From Paracoccus liaowanqingii (lineage in GTDB: Bacteria > Pseudomonadota > Alphaproteobacteria > Rhodobacterales > Rhodobacteraceae), in assembly GCF_004683865.2 (NCBI RefSeq), contig NZ_CP038439.1, positions 1,466,501 through 1,530,500 on the forward strand: DNA of 64,000 bases. The letters run 5' to 3'. A model generated the notes under the pieces. The model made no database searches. It was not told the origin of the DNA and saw only the letters and a program-made list of their open reading frames with translations. Below are positions 38,182-47,037 of this stretch, in pieces. Every line of letters starts with the position of its first letter. Positions within the stretch are counted from its first letter, which is position 1. Both the position numbers and the translations under genes were made by a program.

Positions 38182-38929
38182 AATACTGACCCATCCGCTG
38201 CTGTCGGGCACGACGCATGGCTTCTTCACCCGCAAGGGCGGCGCCTCGTCGGGGCTGTTTGCCGGGCTGAACTGCGGGCGCCGCTCCACCGATCAAAGCG
38301 ACATGGTGCAGGTCAACCGTGCCCGCGTGGCCGATGCGATGGGCGTGGGCGCGGGGCATCTGGCGACGGTGCGGCAGGTCCATTCCGCCGATGTGGTGAC
38401 ACTGGCCGAGGACACAGACATTGATACCGTCCGCGACACCGATGCCGACGGGCTGGTGACGGCACGGCGCGACGTGGCGCTGGCGGTGCTGACCGCCGAT
38501 TGCCAGCCGATCCTGCTGGCCGATGCCGGCGCAGGCGTCGTGGGGGCCTGTCACGCGGGCTGGCGTGGCGCGCTGAACGGCGTGATCGAGGCGACGGTCG
38601 CGGCAATGCAGGCGATTGGCGCCCGCGAGATCCGGGCGGTGATCGGCCCGACCATCAGCCAGCGCGCCTATGAGGTCGGCCCCGATTTCATGGACAACTT
38701 CCTGACGGAAGACGCTGAGTCGGAACGGTTCTTCAGCGGCGGCCCGCAGGGGCGGCCGATGTTCGACCTGCCCGCCTTCGGCCTGTCGCGGCTGCGGGCG
38801 GCGGGGGTCGAGGCGGAATGGTCGCGCCATTGCACCTATTCCGACCCGGACCGCTTCTTCAGCTACCGGCGTGCCACGCATGAGGGGCAGGCAGACTACG
38901 GGCGGCTGATCAGCGCGATCTCGCTCTAG
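38165..38929 (+). CDS. pgeF: Purine nucleoside phosphorylase / laccase-domain protein (PgeF/YfiH)
   Basis: A 254-residue cytoplasmic protein. The metal-binding residues are in Gln-Val-His-Ser-Ala near 76, Thr-Ala-Asp-Cys-Gln-Pro near 114, and Gly-Ala-Cys-His-Ala-Gly-Trp-Arg-Gly near 131. E. coli YfiH/PgeF edits wrongly incorporated L-Ser from peptidoglycan precursors, while eukaryotic FAMIN-like members act on purine nucleosides. The stop codon shares CTAG with the convergent lrp gene. Confidence 0.92.
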   Translation: MQTTLEILTHPLLSGTTHGFFTRKGGASSGLFAGLNCGRRSTDQSDMVQVNRARVADAMGVGAGHLATVRQVHSADVVTLAEDTDIDTVRDTDADGLVTARRDVALAVLTADCQPILLADAGAGVVGACHAGWRGALNGVIEATVAAMQAIGAREIRAVIGPTISQRAYEVGPDFMDNFLTEDAESERFFSGGPQGRPMFDLPAFGLSRLRAAGVEAEWSRHCTYSDPDRFFSYRRATHEGQADYGRLISAISL

Positions 38930-39426
38930 CCTGCCTCGCGGACGCGTTCCTCGACGATCTCGAAGGGCACGGCGGGCTCGTCCTTGGCGCCCCGGATCAC
39001 CAGCGAGGTCTTGACCGAGGCGACGTTCGGCGCGGCCGTCAGGCTGTTCGTCAGGAAGCGCTGGAAGGTCGACAGGTCGGGCGAGACGCATTTCAGGATG
39101 AAGTCGATCTCGCCGTTCAGCATGTGGCATTCGCGGACCAGCGGCCAGCCCATGACCCGCGCCTCGAAGGCCGACAGGTCGCGTTCGGATTGCGAGGCCA
39201 GCCGCACCATGGCAAAGACCTGCACCTCGAATCCCAGCTCGCGGGCGTCGATCAGCGCGTGGTAGCCGCGGATGTAGCCCAGTTCCTCCAGCGTGCGGAC
39301 GCGACGCAGGCAGGGCGGCGCGGAAATGCCCACGCGGCGGGCCAGTTCGACATTGGTCATCCGGCCATCGGCCTGAAGTTCGGCCAGGATCTTGCGGTCG
39401 ATGTCGTCGAGTTTGGCGCCAGCCAT
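38926..39426 (-). CDS. Lrp/AsnC-family transcriptional regulator
   Basis: A 166-residue regulator with an N-terminal winged helix (Asp-Asp-Ile-Asp-Arg-Lys-Ile-Leu, then Asn-Val-Glu-Leu-Ala-Arg-Arg-Val-Gly-Ile-Ser) and a C-terminal RAM ligand-binding domain. It is divergent from trxB. A 19-base palindrome of Lrp type lies between them, so autoregulation is likely. The effector is unknown. It is longer than E. coli AsnC by a short charged tail. Confidence 0.93.
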   Translation of the reverse strand: MAGAKLDDIDRKILAELQADGRMTNVELARRVGISAPPCLRRVRTLEELGYIRGYHALIDARELGFEVQVFAMVRLASQSERDLSAFEARVMGWPLVRECHMLNGEIDFILKCVSPDLSTFQRFLTNSLTAAPNVASVKTSLVIRGAKDEPAVPFEIVEERVREAG

Positions 39427-39487
39427 GAGGATCTTTCTTCTGTTCGATCGCGGCGTTTGCGGAAACTACAATGACGCCCCCGTGGGC

Positions 39488-39506
39488 GCAACAATCTTTC
39501 TGTTGC
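39488..39506. promoter_or_regulatory. Lrp-type palindrome upstream of the lrp gene
   Basis: GCAACA-N7-TGTTGC with an AT-rich centre (ATCTTTC) matches the shape of Lrp/AsnC operators. It is 62 bases from the lrp start and 77 from the trxB start. Confidence 0.5.
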
Positions 39507-39541
39507 TGCCGCAAGGCGGGCATGCGTTGCAGTCGACCGCG

Positions 39542-39556
39542 TGAGGCACTACCTCA
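39542..39556. promoter_or_regulatory. Palindrome close to the trxB start
   Basis: TGAGG-CACTA-CCTCA lies 26 bases before the trxB ATG. It could be an operator over the trxB promoter or start site. Confidence 0.3.
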
Positions 39557-39570
39557 TGCACAAACCGTGA

Positions 39571-40566
<996 letters not shown>

Positions 40567-40570
40567 TCCG

Positions 40571-41122
40571 TCAGGTGCGCGTGCGCGACCGTTCGCGCGC
40601 GGGCAGCTCTCCGGCATGGTCCAGCGCGCCCGAGGGGGCGGTGGTGCGCTCGGTCTGACCCATGCCGCCCTTGCCGGGATCGGCGTCGGGATCGTTGGGA
40701 TGGATCGCGCCGCCATCCTCGACCATCGGGTTGGTCCGGTCGGCCTCGGCCTTCAGCTGCATCGCCTTTTCGGCCAACTCGGTCTGGCTGGCCCCGTCGC
40801 TGCCCCCCGCATCGCGGCGGTCGCGTTCCTCGGTGGCGCGGTCCAGCGCGGCGGTCAGATATTCCGCCTTGCTGCGCGTGCCCTCGTTGCCCCCGGCCGA
40901 GGTCTTGCCCGAAGGGCTGACCTTGCCACGCGCCTCGCGGCCCTGACGGGCGGCGATGTCACGGGCGCGGTTGCGGCGCACCCTCAGCAGGCCGATCAGG
41001 TCGGACAGGTCCTTGTCCGACAGCTGGCCCAGGGCGGGCTGTCGGCTTTGATTGGCGAATCCCAGTTCTTCCTGGCTCAGGGCCCGCTGTTCTTCGGGGG
41101 TGGCGGTCATGTGGTCGGTCAT
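40571..41122 (-). CDS. Unknown charged protein, possibly Rhodobacteraceae-specific
   Basis: A 183-residue hydrophilic protein without signal or membrane segment. A central helical region has Leu-Ser-Asp-Lys-Asp-Leu-Ser-Asp-Leu-Ile followed by an Arg-rich stretch, then low-complexity Ser/Gly/Lys and an Asp/Pro-rich tail. A GGAGG ribosome site supports the start at 41122. It converges on trxB with 4 bases between stops. I do not know its function. Confidence 0.75.
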   Translation of the reverse strand: MTDHMTATPEEQRALSQEELGFANQSRQPALGQLSDKDLSDLIGLLRVRRNRARDIAARQGREARGKVSPSGKTSAGGNEGTRSKAEYLTAALDRATEERDRRDAGGSDGASQTELAEKAMQLKAEADRTNPMVEDGGAIHPNDPDADPGKGGMGQTERTTAPSGALDHAGELPARERSRTRT

Positions 41123-41228
41123 CGGTGCCTCCGGTTTGTGCGTCACTTGCGAATCCAACGTGGGCAGGCAGCGGGGGTTCCGCGGGCACAGCCTTGCCGC
41201 CCCCTGCGGCAAAAGCGTTTTCCCAGAC

Positions 41229-41257
41229 TTGAATATCGCTTTTTTCGCGGCTATGGC
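41229..41257 (+). promoter_or_regulatory. Sigma-70-type promoter candidate of sat-cysC
   Basis: TTGAAT-N17-TATGGC, about 73 bases before the start codon. Confidence 0.4.
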
Positions 41258-41329
41258 TGTGCTGGTATCACGCGGTCCCCTTCAAGTTGCGCGTGTCGAT
41301 TCCTTTTCGCGTAACCGTGAGCTTTGCAC

Positions 41330-43039
41330 ATGACCCTTGCCAACCAGACCCCGATCCCCGAGCTGTATGTCTCGGACGCCGCCGCCGCCGCGCTCAAGGA
41401 CGATGCGGGGCAGATGCCCAGCTGGGACCTGACGCCCCGCCAGATCTGCGATCTGGAGCTGCTGATGAACGGCGGCTTCAACCCGCTGAAGGGCTTCCTG
41501 ACCGAGGCCGACTACAACGGCGTCGTCCATGACATGCGGCTGGAATCGGGCGCGCTGTGGCCGATGCCCATCACGCTGGACGTCTCCGAGAAATTCGCCG
41601 AGGGCCTGCCCGCCGGCACCGACATCGCGCTGCGCGATCAGGAAGGCGTGATCCTGGCGATCATGTCGGTCACGGACAAATGGGTGCCGAACAAGGCGCT
41701 TGAGGCCGAGAAGGTCTTCGGCGCCGACGATCTGGCCCATCCGGCGGTCAACTACCTGCACAACACCGCGGGCCCGGTCTATCTGGGTGGCCCGGTCAAG
41801 GGTCTGCAGACGCCGACGCATTACGACTTCCGCGCCCGTCGCAACACGCCGAACGAGCTGCGCGCCTTCTTCAAGAAGCTGGGCTGGACCCGGGTCGTGG
41901 CCTTCCAGACGCGCAACCCGCTGCACCGCGCGCATCAGGAACTGACCTTCCGCGCCGCCCGCGAGGCGCAGGCCAACCTGCTGATCCACCCGGTCGTCGG
42001 CATGACCAAGCCGGGCGACGTGGACCACTTCACCCGCGTGCGCTGCTACGAGGCGGTGCTGGACAAGTATCCGGCCGCGACCACCAACCTGTCGCTGCTG
42101 AACCTGGCGATGCGCATGGCGGGCCCGCGCGAGGCGGTCTGGCACGGCCTGATCCGCGCCAATCACGGCGTGACGCATTTCATCGTCGGCCGCGATCATG
42201 CCGGTCCCGGCAAGAACAGCGAAGGCAAGGACTTCTACGGTCCCTATGATGCCCAGACCCTGTTCACCCAGTACAAGGACGAGATCGGCGTCGAGATGGT
42301 CGACTTCAAGCACATGGTCTATGTGCAGGAGAAGGCCAGCTATTTCCCCGCCGACGAGATCCCCGAGGGCTCGACCGTGCTGGACATCAGCGGCACCGAA
42401 CTGCGCCGCCGCCTGCGCGAGGGCCTGGACATTCCCGAATGGTTCAGCTTCCCCGAGGTCGTGCAGCAGCTGCGCCGCACCTCGCCGCCGCGCGCCCAGC
42501 AGGGCTTCACGGTGTTCTTCACCGGCCTGTCGGGCTCGGGCAAGTCGACCGTCGCCAACGCGCTGATGGTCAAGCTGATGGAGATGGGCGGGCGTCCCGT
42601 GTCGCTGCTGGACGGCGACGTGGTCAGGAAGCACCTGTCCTCGGAACTGGGCTTCTCGAAGGAGCATCGCGACATCAACATCAAGCGGATCGGCTATGTC
42701 GCGTCCGAGATCACCAAGAACGGCGGCATCGCGATCTGCGCGCCGATCGCGCCCTATACCGCGACCCGCCGCGCCGTGCGCGAGATGGTCGAGGCGGGTG
42801 GTGCCTTCGTCGAGGTCCATATCTCGACGCCCATCGAGGAATGCGAGCGCCGCGACCGCAAGGGCCTGTACAAGCTGGCCCGCGAAGGCAAGATCAAGGA
42901 ATTCACCGGGATCTCGGATCCCTATGAAGAGCCGAAGAATGCCGAGCTGGTCGTCGACACCAGCGACATCGACGTGGACGGCGCCGCCCACCAGGTGCTG
43001 CTGAAGCTGGAAAGCATGGGCCTGATCGGCCTCAGCTGA
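41330..43039 (+). CDS. Bifunctional sulfate adenylyltransferase / adenylylsulfate kinase
   Basis: A 569-residue fusion that activates sulfate to APS and then PAPS. The N-terminal ATP-sulfurylase half (1-390) has Gln-Thr-Arg-Asn-Pro-Leu-His-Arg-Ala-His near 196 and Gly-Arg-Asp-His-Ala-Gly-Pro-Gly near 287. The C-terminal kinase half has Walker A Gly-Leu-Ser-Gly-Ser-Gly-Lys-Ser-Thr near 400 and Leu-Asp-Gly-Asp near 425. It is of the dimeric PUA-type Sat, not CysDN. ATG 41330 lacks a clear ribosome site. It is usually assimilatory or for sulfated products; no other cys genes are here. Confidence 0.95.
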   Translation: MTLANQTPIPELYVSDAAAAALKDDAGQMPSWDLTPRQICDLELLMNGGFNPLKGFLTEADYNGVVHDMRLESGALWPMPITLDVSEKFAEGLPAGTDIALRDQEGVILAIMSVTDKWVPNKALEAEKVFGADDLAHPAVNYLHNTAGPVYLGGPVKGLQTPTHYDFRARRNTPNELRAFFKKLGWTRVVAFQTRNPLHRAHQELTFRAAREAQANLLIHPVVGMTKPGDVDHFTRVRCYEAVLDKYPAATTNLSLLNLAMRMAGPREAVWHGLIRANHGVTHFIVGRDHAGPGKNSEGKDFYGPYDAQTLFTQYKDEIGVEMVDFKHMVYVQEKASYFPADEIPEGSTVLDISGTELRRRLREGLDIPEWFSFPEVVQQLRRTSPPRAQQGFTVFFTGLSGSGKSTVANALMVKLMEMGGRPVSLLDGDVVRKHLSSELGFSKEHRDINIKRIGYVASEITKNGGIAICAPIAPYTATRRAVREMVEAGGAFVEVHISTPIEECERRDRKGLYKLAREGKIKEFTGISDPYEEPKNAELVVDTSDIDVDGAAHQVLLKLESMGLIGLS

Positions 43040-43058
43040 TCGCCCCTGCCACCCTTGG

Positions 43059-43090
43059 AACGGCCCCGGCACCCTGCCGGGGCCGTTTCG
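43059..43090 (+). terminator. Rho-independent terminator after sat-cysC
   Basis: A 13-base perfect stem AACGGCCCCGGCA/TGCCGGGGCCGTT with a 3-base loop and TTTC tail, 19 bases after the stop. Confidence 0.8.
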
Positions 43091-43172
43091 CGTTTGTCCC
43101 GAGGCGCGCGGAACCCGCCCCGCCGCCCGAAGGTTCGACCCCCGGCCGATCCCGCCGTGAAGGATATCCCCC

Positions 43173-44600
43173 ATGACCCTCTCTTCAGCCGCGCCCCGGG
43201 GCGTGAACCCCTGGGCCGCGACCGTGCTGCTGCTGATGGGCAACTTCATGAACCTGATCAATGTCAGCATCGTCAACGTGGCGCTGCCCTCGATCCGCGC
43301 CGACCTGAACGCGACCGAGACGCAGATCGAATGGGTCTCGGCTGCCTATGTGCTGGCCTTCGCGGTCGGGCTGCTGCCCTGCGGGCGGTTCGGGGACAAG
43401 CTGGGGCGCAAGCGGCTGTTCCTGTCGGGGGTGGGGCTGTTCACGCTGGCCTCGGTCCTGTGCGGGCTGGCGCCGGGCATCTGGGTGCTGATCGCGGCGC
43501 GGGCCCTGCAGGGGATCGGCGGCGCGATGATGGTGCCGCAGGTCATGGCGATCATGCATGTGCTGTTCCCGCCCGAGCAGAAGGCCAAGGCCTTCGCGCT
43601 GGCGGGCTTCGTGGTCAGCCTGGGGGCGGTCAGCGGGCCGCTGCTGGGCGGGCTGCTGATCACCGCCGACATCCAGGGGCTGGGCTGGCGGCCGATCTTC
43701 CTGGTGAACCTGCCCATCGGCCTGCTGGTCGTGCTGGGCGGCCTGCGGCTGATCCCGACCATGTCGTCTGATCGCGATATGGCCATCGACTGGCGCGGCG
43801 TCGCGCTGTTCGCAGCCGCCATCACGCTGGTCGTGCTGCCGGTGATCGAGGGGCCGCTGCTGGGCTGGCCGTGGTGGTCGCTGGTGGCACTGGCCATGGC
43901 TGCGCCCGTGGGCTGGCTGTTCTGGCGCCGCCAGCAGGCGCTGGAGCGGGCGGGGCGCGAGCAGCTGCTGCCCGTGCAGCTGTTGCGCGACCGGGGCTAT
44001 CTGTCCGGCGTCATCGTGGTGATGATGCACTTCTCGGCCATTCCGGGGATGTTCCTGATCCTGGCGATCTATCTGCAGACGGGCTTCGGACTGACCCCCC
44101 TGCATTCCGGGCTGGCCACGGCGCCCTTTCCCTTGGGCGTGATGCTGGGCAGTTGGGTGACGGCGCGCTTCGGGATCCGCGCCATGACCCGGCGCATCGC
44201 GATGGGTGCGGGAATCATGCTGGTCGGCATGATCTGGCTGCGCCACGCGGCAGGCCATCCGCCCGCCGACCTGCACCTGTGGACGCTGGCCGCGCCGCTG
44301 GCGCTGAACGGCTTCGGAATGGGGCTGGCGATCTCGCCGCTGTTCCAGATGGTGCTGCGCGACGTGCCAGGGCCGATGGCGGGGGCGGCGACCGGGGGGA
44401 TGCAGGCCTTTCAGCAGGTCGGCGCGGCCATCGGCATCGCCGTCGCCTCCAGCCTGTTCTTCGTGCATCTGCGGGTGACGGACGACTATCCCGCAGCGCT
44501 GGCGCAGGCGCTGACCTATCAGATCTGCGTCTTCGCCGCGATCCTGACGCTGCTGGCGATCCGGTCCCGCGCGGTGCGCCGCGCGCGGGTGCCCGGATGA
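43173..44600 (+). CDS. MFS drug exporter, DHA2 (EmrB/QacA-like) family
   Basis: A 475-residue inner-membrane transporter with about 14 helices. DHA2 marks are Asn-Val-Ala-Leu-Pro-Ser-Ile near 32, Gly-Arg-Phe-Gly-Asp-Lys-Leu-Gly-Arg-Lys-Arg (motif A) near 74, and Ala-Arg-Ala-Leu-Gln-Gly-Ile-Gly-Gly-Ala (motif B) near 110. The substrate is unknown. Its stop overlaps the start of the propeller gene (ATGA), which suggests a shared task. Confidence 0.9.
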   Translation: MTLSSAAPRGVNPWAATVLLLMGNFMNLINVSIVNVALPSIRADLNATETQIEWVSAAYVLAFAVGLLPCGRFGDKLGRKRLFLSGVGLFTLASVLCGLAPGIWVLIAARALQGIGGAMMVPQVMAIMHVLFPPEQKAKAFALAGFVVSLGAVSGPLLGGLLITADIQGLGWRPIFLVNLPIGLLVVLGGLRLIPTMSSDRDMAIDWRGVALFAAAITLVVLPVIEGPLLGWPWWSLVALAMAAPVGWLFWRRQQALERAGREQLLPVQLLRDRGYLSGVIVVMMHFSAIPGMFLILAIYLQTGFGLTPLHSGLATAPFPLGVMLGSWVTARFGIRAMTRRIAMGAGIMLVGMIWLRHAAGHPPADLHLWTLAAPLALNGFGMGLAISPLFQMVLRDVPGPMAGAATGGMQAFQQVGAAIGIAVASSLFFVHLRVTDDYPAALAQALTYQICVFAAILTLLAIRSRAVRRARVPG

Positions 44601-45415
44601 GCGGCTGGCGATCCTCGCTGGAGGTCTGGGACCTGGCGACGGGCCGCGCCCGGGTGATCCTGCGGACCGACCGCCTGATCGAGGCGCCGAACTGGCACCC
44701 CGAGGGCTGGTTCCTGGTCAATGCCGAGGGGCGGCTGTGGCGCGCGGACGGGGCGGGGCTGCAGCTGATCAACACCGGCTGCCCCGAGCGGTGCAACAAC
44801 GACCACGGCATCCTGCCCGACGGGCGCATCGTGTTCTCGGCCCATGACGGCATGGGGGCCGGCATCCATATCTTGGACGGGGCGCAGCTGCGGACCCTGC
44901 CGCTGCCCCGGCCCAGCTGGTGGCACGGCGCCACCGCAAAGCGGCTGGTCTATGCCTGCGCGCGGGGTGGCGACCGGGTGGTGCGGATCGCCAGCAGCGA
45001 CCTGCAGGGCGGGGACGAGAGGGTCCTGACCCCCGGCGTCGCCCATCATGACGGGCCGGATGTCAGCCCCTGCGGCACCTGGATCTGGTTCAATTCGGAT
45101 GCGACAGGCCATGCGCAGATCTGGCGCATGCCCGCCGACGGATTAGAGGCCGCACCGGTCTTTCATGACGAGAATGTGAACTGGTTTCCCCATCCCTCAC
45201 CCTGCGGCCGCCACGTGATCTGGCTGGCCTATGCACCGGGGACCAAGGAACATCCGCGTGACCGCCCCGTATCGATCCGCATCATGCGGCCGGACGGGAC
45301 GGGGCGAAGAACGCTGCTGGATCTGTGGGGTGGGCAGGGCACGATGAACGTGCCCTGCTGGGCACCGGACGGAGGCGCCTTCGCCTTCGTCCGCTACGCG
45401 CCCGTCGATCAGTGA
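44597..45415 (+). CDS. TolB/PD40-type beta-propeller protein without signal peptide
   Basis: A 272-residue protein made of repeated propeller blades: Trp-His-Pro-Glu-Gly-Trp-Phe near 34, His-Asp-Gly-Pro-Asp-Val-Ser-Pro-Cys-Gly near 153, His-Pro-Ser-Pro-Cys-Gly near 199, and Cys-Trp-Ala-Pro-Asp-Gly-Gly near 255. TolB proteins are periplasmic, but this one has no export signal and should be cytoplasmic. It is coupled to the MFS gene and ends tail-to-tail with DUF1150 (7-base overlap). Confidence 0.75.
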   Translation: MSGWRSSLEVWDLATGRARVILRTDRLIEAPNWHPEGWFLVNAEGRLWRADGAGLQLINTGCPERCNNDHGILPDGRIVFSAHDGMGAGIHILDGAQLRTLPLPRPSWWHGATAKRLVYACARGGDRVVRIASSDLQGGDERVLTPGVAHHDGPDVSPCGTWIWFNSDATGHAQIWRMPADGLEAAPVFHDENVNWFPHPSPCGRHVIWLAYAPGTKEHPRDRPVSIRIMRPDGTGRRTLLDLWGGQGTMNVPCWAPDGGAFAFVRYAPVDQ

Positions 45416-45636
45416 ACGCTGACCGGCGTCATCTCGTTCTGTCGGGCCAAGGTGAAGGCCAGGCTGCGATCCTGCACCAAGGCCAGCCGCTCGCCCTCGG
45501 CGTCATGGACGGCATAGACGTCACGACCCTCGGGCAGCTGCTCGCGGATGTCGCGGGGCAGGGTGGCGATGGCCACCTTGCGGATGTAGACGGTTTGCGC
45601 GACGTCCACGTCGCCGAAATCGTATTTGCTATTCAA
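45409..45636 (-). CDS. DUF1150 family protein
   Basis: A 75-residue protein. Features are Gln-Thr-Val-Tyr-Ile-Arg-Lys-Val near 14, Asp-Val-Tyr-Ala-Val-His-Asp-Ala-Glu-Gly near 39, and the C-terminal Leu-Ala-Arg-Gln-Asn-Glu-Met-Thr-Pro-Val-Ser-Val-His, matching DUF1150. In Rhodobacterales it commonly follows an hsp20 gene, as here with an 8-base overlap, so it should be heat-induced with it. The function is unknown. Confidence 0.88.
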   Translation of the reverse strand: MNSKYDFGDVDVAQTVYIRKVAIATLPRDIREQLPEGRDVYAVHDAEGERLALVQDRSLAFTLARQNEMTPVSVH

Positions 45637-46057
45637 GACGATCCCCTTCCTTGCGGCTGATGGGAATGGTTCGGACGACCTGATGCGGGGTGACCCGTCG
45701 CAGATCGATATGCAGAAGGCCGTTGTCCAGACCGGCGCCTGTCACCTCAACGCCGTCGGCCAGCACGAAGTTGCGCTGAAAAGCGCGGGCCGCGATCCCG
45801 CGATGCAGAAAGACGCGGTTGTCCTCGCCCCCCGGCTGGCGGCCCCGGATGACCAGCTGACGGTCCTCGGTCGTGATCGCCAGGTCCTCCTCGGCAAATC
45901 CGGCCACCGCCAAGGTGATGCGGAACCCGTCGGGCGGCATGTGTTCGATGTTGAAGGGGGGATAGGCCTCGGCCCCCTTTGCGGCGCGCTCGGCCAGCCG
46001 TTCCAGCTGGTCGAAGCCCAGAAGATAGGGGTGGGACCCCAAGGACATCTTTGTCAT
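45629..46057 (-). CDS. Hsp20-family small heat-shock protein
   Basis: A 142-residue alpha-crystallin-domain chaperone that holds unfolding proteins. Its core has Glu-Asp-Leu-Ala-Ile-Thr-Thr-Glu-Asp-Arg-Gln-Leu-Val-Ile-Arg-Gly near 63, Ala-Phe-Gln-Arg-Asn-Phe near 97 and Gly-Leu-Leu-His-Ile-Asp-Leu near 113; Ile-Pro-Ile near the end serves as the IxI motif. Start 46057 follows AAGGG. A strong RpoH-type promoter lies about 70-100 bases upstream. Confidence 0.94.
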   Translation of the reverse strand: MTKMSLGSHPYLLGFDQLERLAERAAKGAEAYPPFNIEHMPPDGFRITLAVAGFAEEDLAITTEDRQLVIRGRQPGGEDNRVFLHRGIAARAFQRNFVLADGVEVTGAGLDNGLLHIDLRRVTPHQVVRTIPISRKEGDRLE

Positions 46058-46124
46058 CTCAGCCCTTTGCATTGCAGCGACTGCGTGGCGCAGGTCCCGT
46101 AACCAAGTGGCAACCTGCATCATG

Positions 46125-46156
46125 TATATATGAGAAGCTGCGCGGCTTTTTGCAAG
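46125..46156 (-). promoter_or_regulatory. RpoH (sigma-32) type promoter of hsp20
   Basis: Read leftward: CTTGCAA at 46156-46150, and CTCATATATA beginning at 46134, with 18 bases between CTTG and the -10 element. This fits the alphaproteobacterial RpoH pattern (CTTG, 17-18 bases, CYTATNT-like). Confidence 0.65.
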
Positions 46157-46208
46157 AACTGCATGACGTGCAACCCCACCAAAGCCTCCGAATGTCGCAC
46201 GGGGGCAG

Positions 46209-46237
46209 TTAACACAGGCCCCGCGCCACGCTATAGT
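46209..46237 (+). promoter_or_regulatory. Sigma-70-type promoter of the ydcH-purEK operon
   Basis: TTAACA-N17-TATAGT, 38 bases before the YdcH start. Confidence 0.5.
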
Positions 46238-46274
46238 CGGCCCCACCGGCATCGACAGCCCGAGAGCATCCAAG

Positions 46275-46493
46275 ATGAACATGCAGCATTCGATGACCCA
46301 CGACGACATCGCCCGCACCCGCCTCGAGGCGCTGCGCTGCGAGCATCGCGACCTGGACGAGGCGATCGCGGCCCTGCAGGGACAGCAGCTGACCTCGTCC
46401 CTGGCCCTGCAGCGGCTGAAGAAGCAGAAGCTGTCGCTGAAGGACCGCATCGCCCGGCTGGAGGACGAGCTGACCCCCGACATCATCGCCTGA
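46275..46493 (+). CDS. YdcH (DUF465) family protein
   Basis: A 72-residue helical hairpin protein. The DUF465 pattern is His-Arg-Asp-Leu-Asp-Glu-Ala-Ile near 25, then Leu-Gln-Arg-Leu-Lys-Lys-Gln-Lys-Leu-Ser-Leu-Lys-Asp near 46. A second ATG at 46281 is also possible. It precedes purE by about 60 bases; no biochemical role is established for the family. Confidence 0.88.
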   Translation: MNMQHSMTHDDIARTRLEALRCEHRDLDEAIAALQGQQLTSSLALQRLKKQKLSLKDRIARLEDELTPDIIA

Positions 46494-46551
46494 TTGAAGG
46501 CCGCGCCCCCCCGCGCTATGCGGGACCCGGCAAGGATCAATGGGGGCCGCG

Positions 46552-47037
46552 ATGGACGAACCGGTGGGAATCATCATGGGCAGCCAGTCCGACTGGCCGA
46601 CCCTGCGCGAGGCGGCGGATGTGCTGGACCAGCTGGGCATCCCTTGGCACGCGCGCATCGTCAGCGCCCATCGCACCCCCGACCGGCTGTGGGACTATGG
46701 CCGGTCCGCCGTGGATCGCGGGCTGCGCGTCATCATCGCGGGCGCGGGCGGGGCGGCGCATCTGCCCGGCATGATGGCCAGCAAGACGCGGATCCCGGTG
46801 ATCGGCGTGCCGGTCCAGACCAAGGCCCTGTCGGGGGTCGATTCGCTCTATTCCATCGTGCAGATGCCCAAGGGCTATCCGGTGGCGACCATGGCCATCG
46901 GGGCGGCGGGCGCCGCCAATGCCGGGCTGATGGCCGCCGCCATCCTGGCGTTGTCCGATCCGTCGCTGGCGCAGCGGCTGGACGACTGGCGCGCGGCGCT
47001 GACGGCCTCGATCCCCGAGGAGCCGGTCGATGAGTGA
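46552..47037 (+). CDS. purE: N5-carboxyaminoimidazole ribonucleotide mutase PurE
   Basis: It converts N5-CAIR to CAIR in purine synthesis. The class I signatures are [10 protein letters not shown] near the start, Ser-Ala-His-Arg-Thr-Pro near 42, and [10 protein letters not shown] near 65. ATG 46552 is preferred over 46540, which sits only 3 bases from its possible ribosome site; the choice changes four residues. It overlaps purK by 8 bases. Confidence 0.95.
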   Translation: MDEPVGIIMGSQSDWPTLREAADVLDQLGIPWHARIVSAHRTPDRLWDYGRSAVDRGLRVIIAGAGGAAHLPGMMASKTRIPVIGVPVQTKALSGVDSLYSIVQMPKGYPVATMAIGAAGAANAGLMAAAILALSDPSLAQRLDDWRAALTASIPEEPVDE

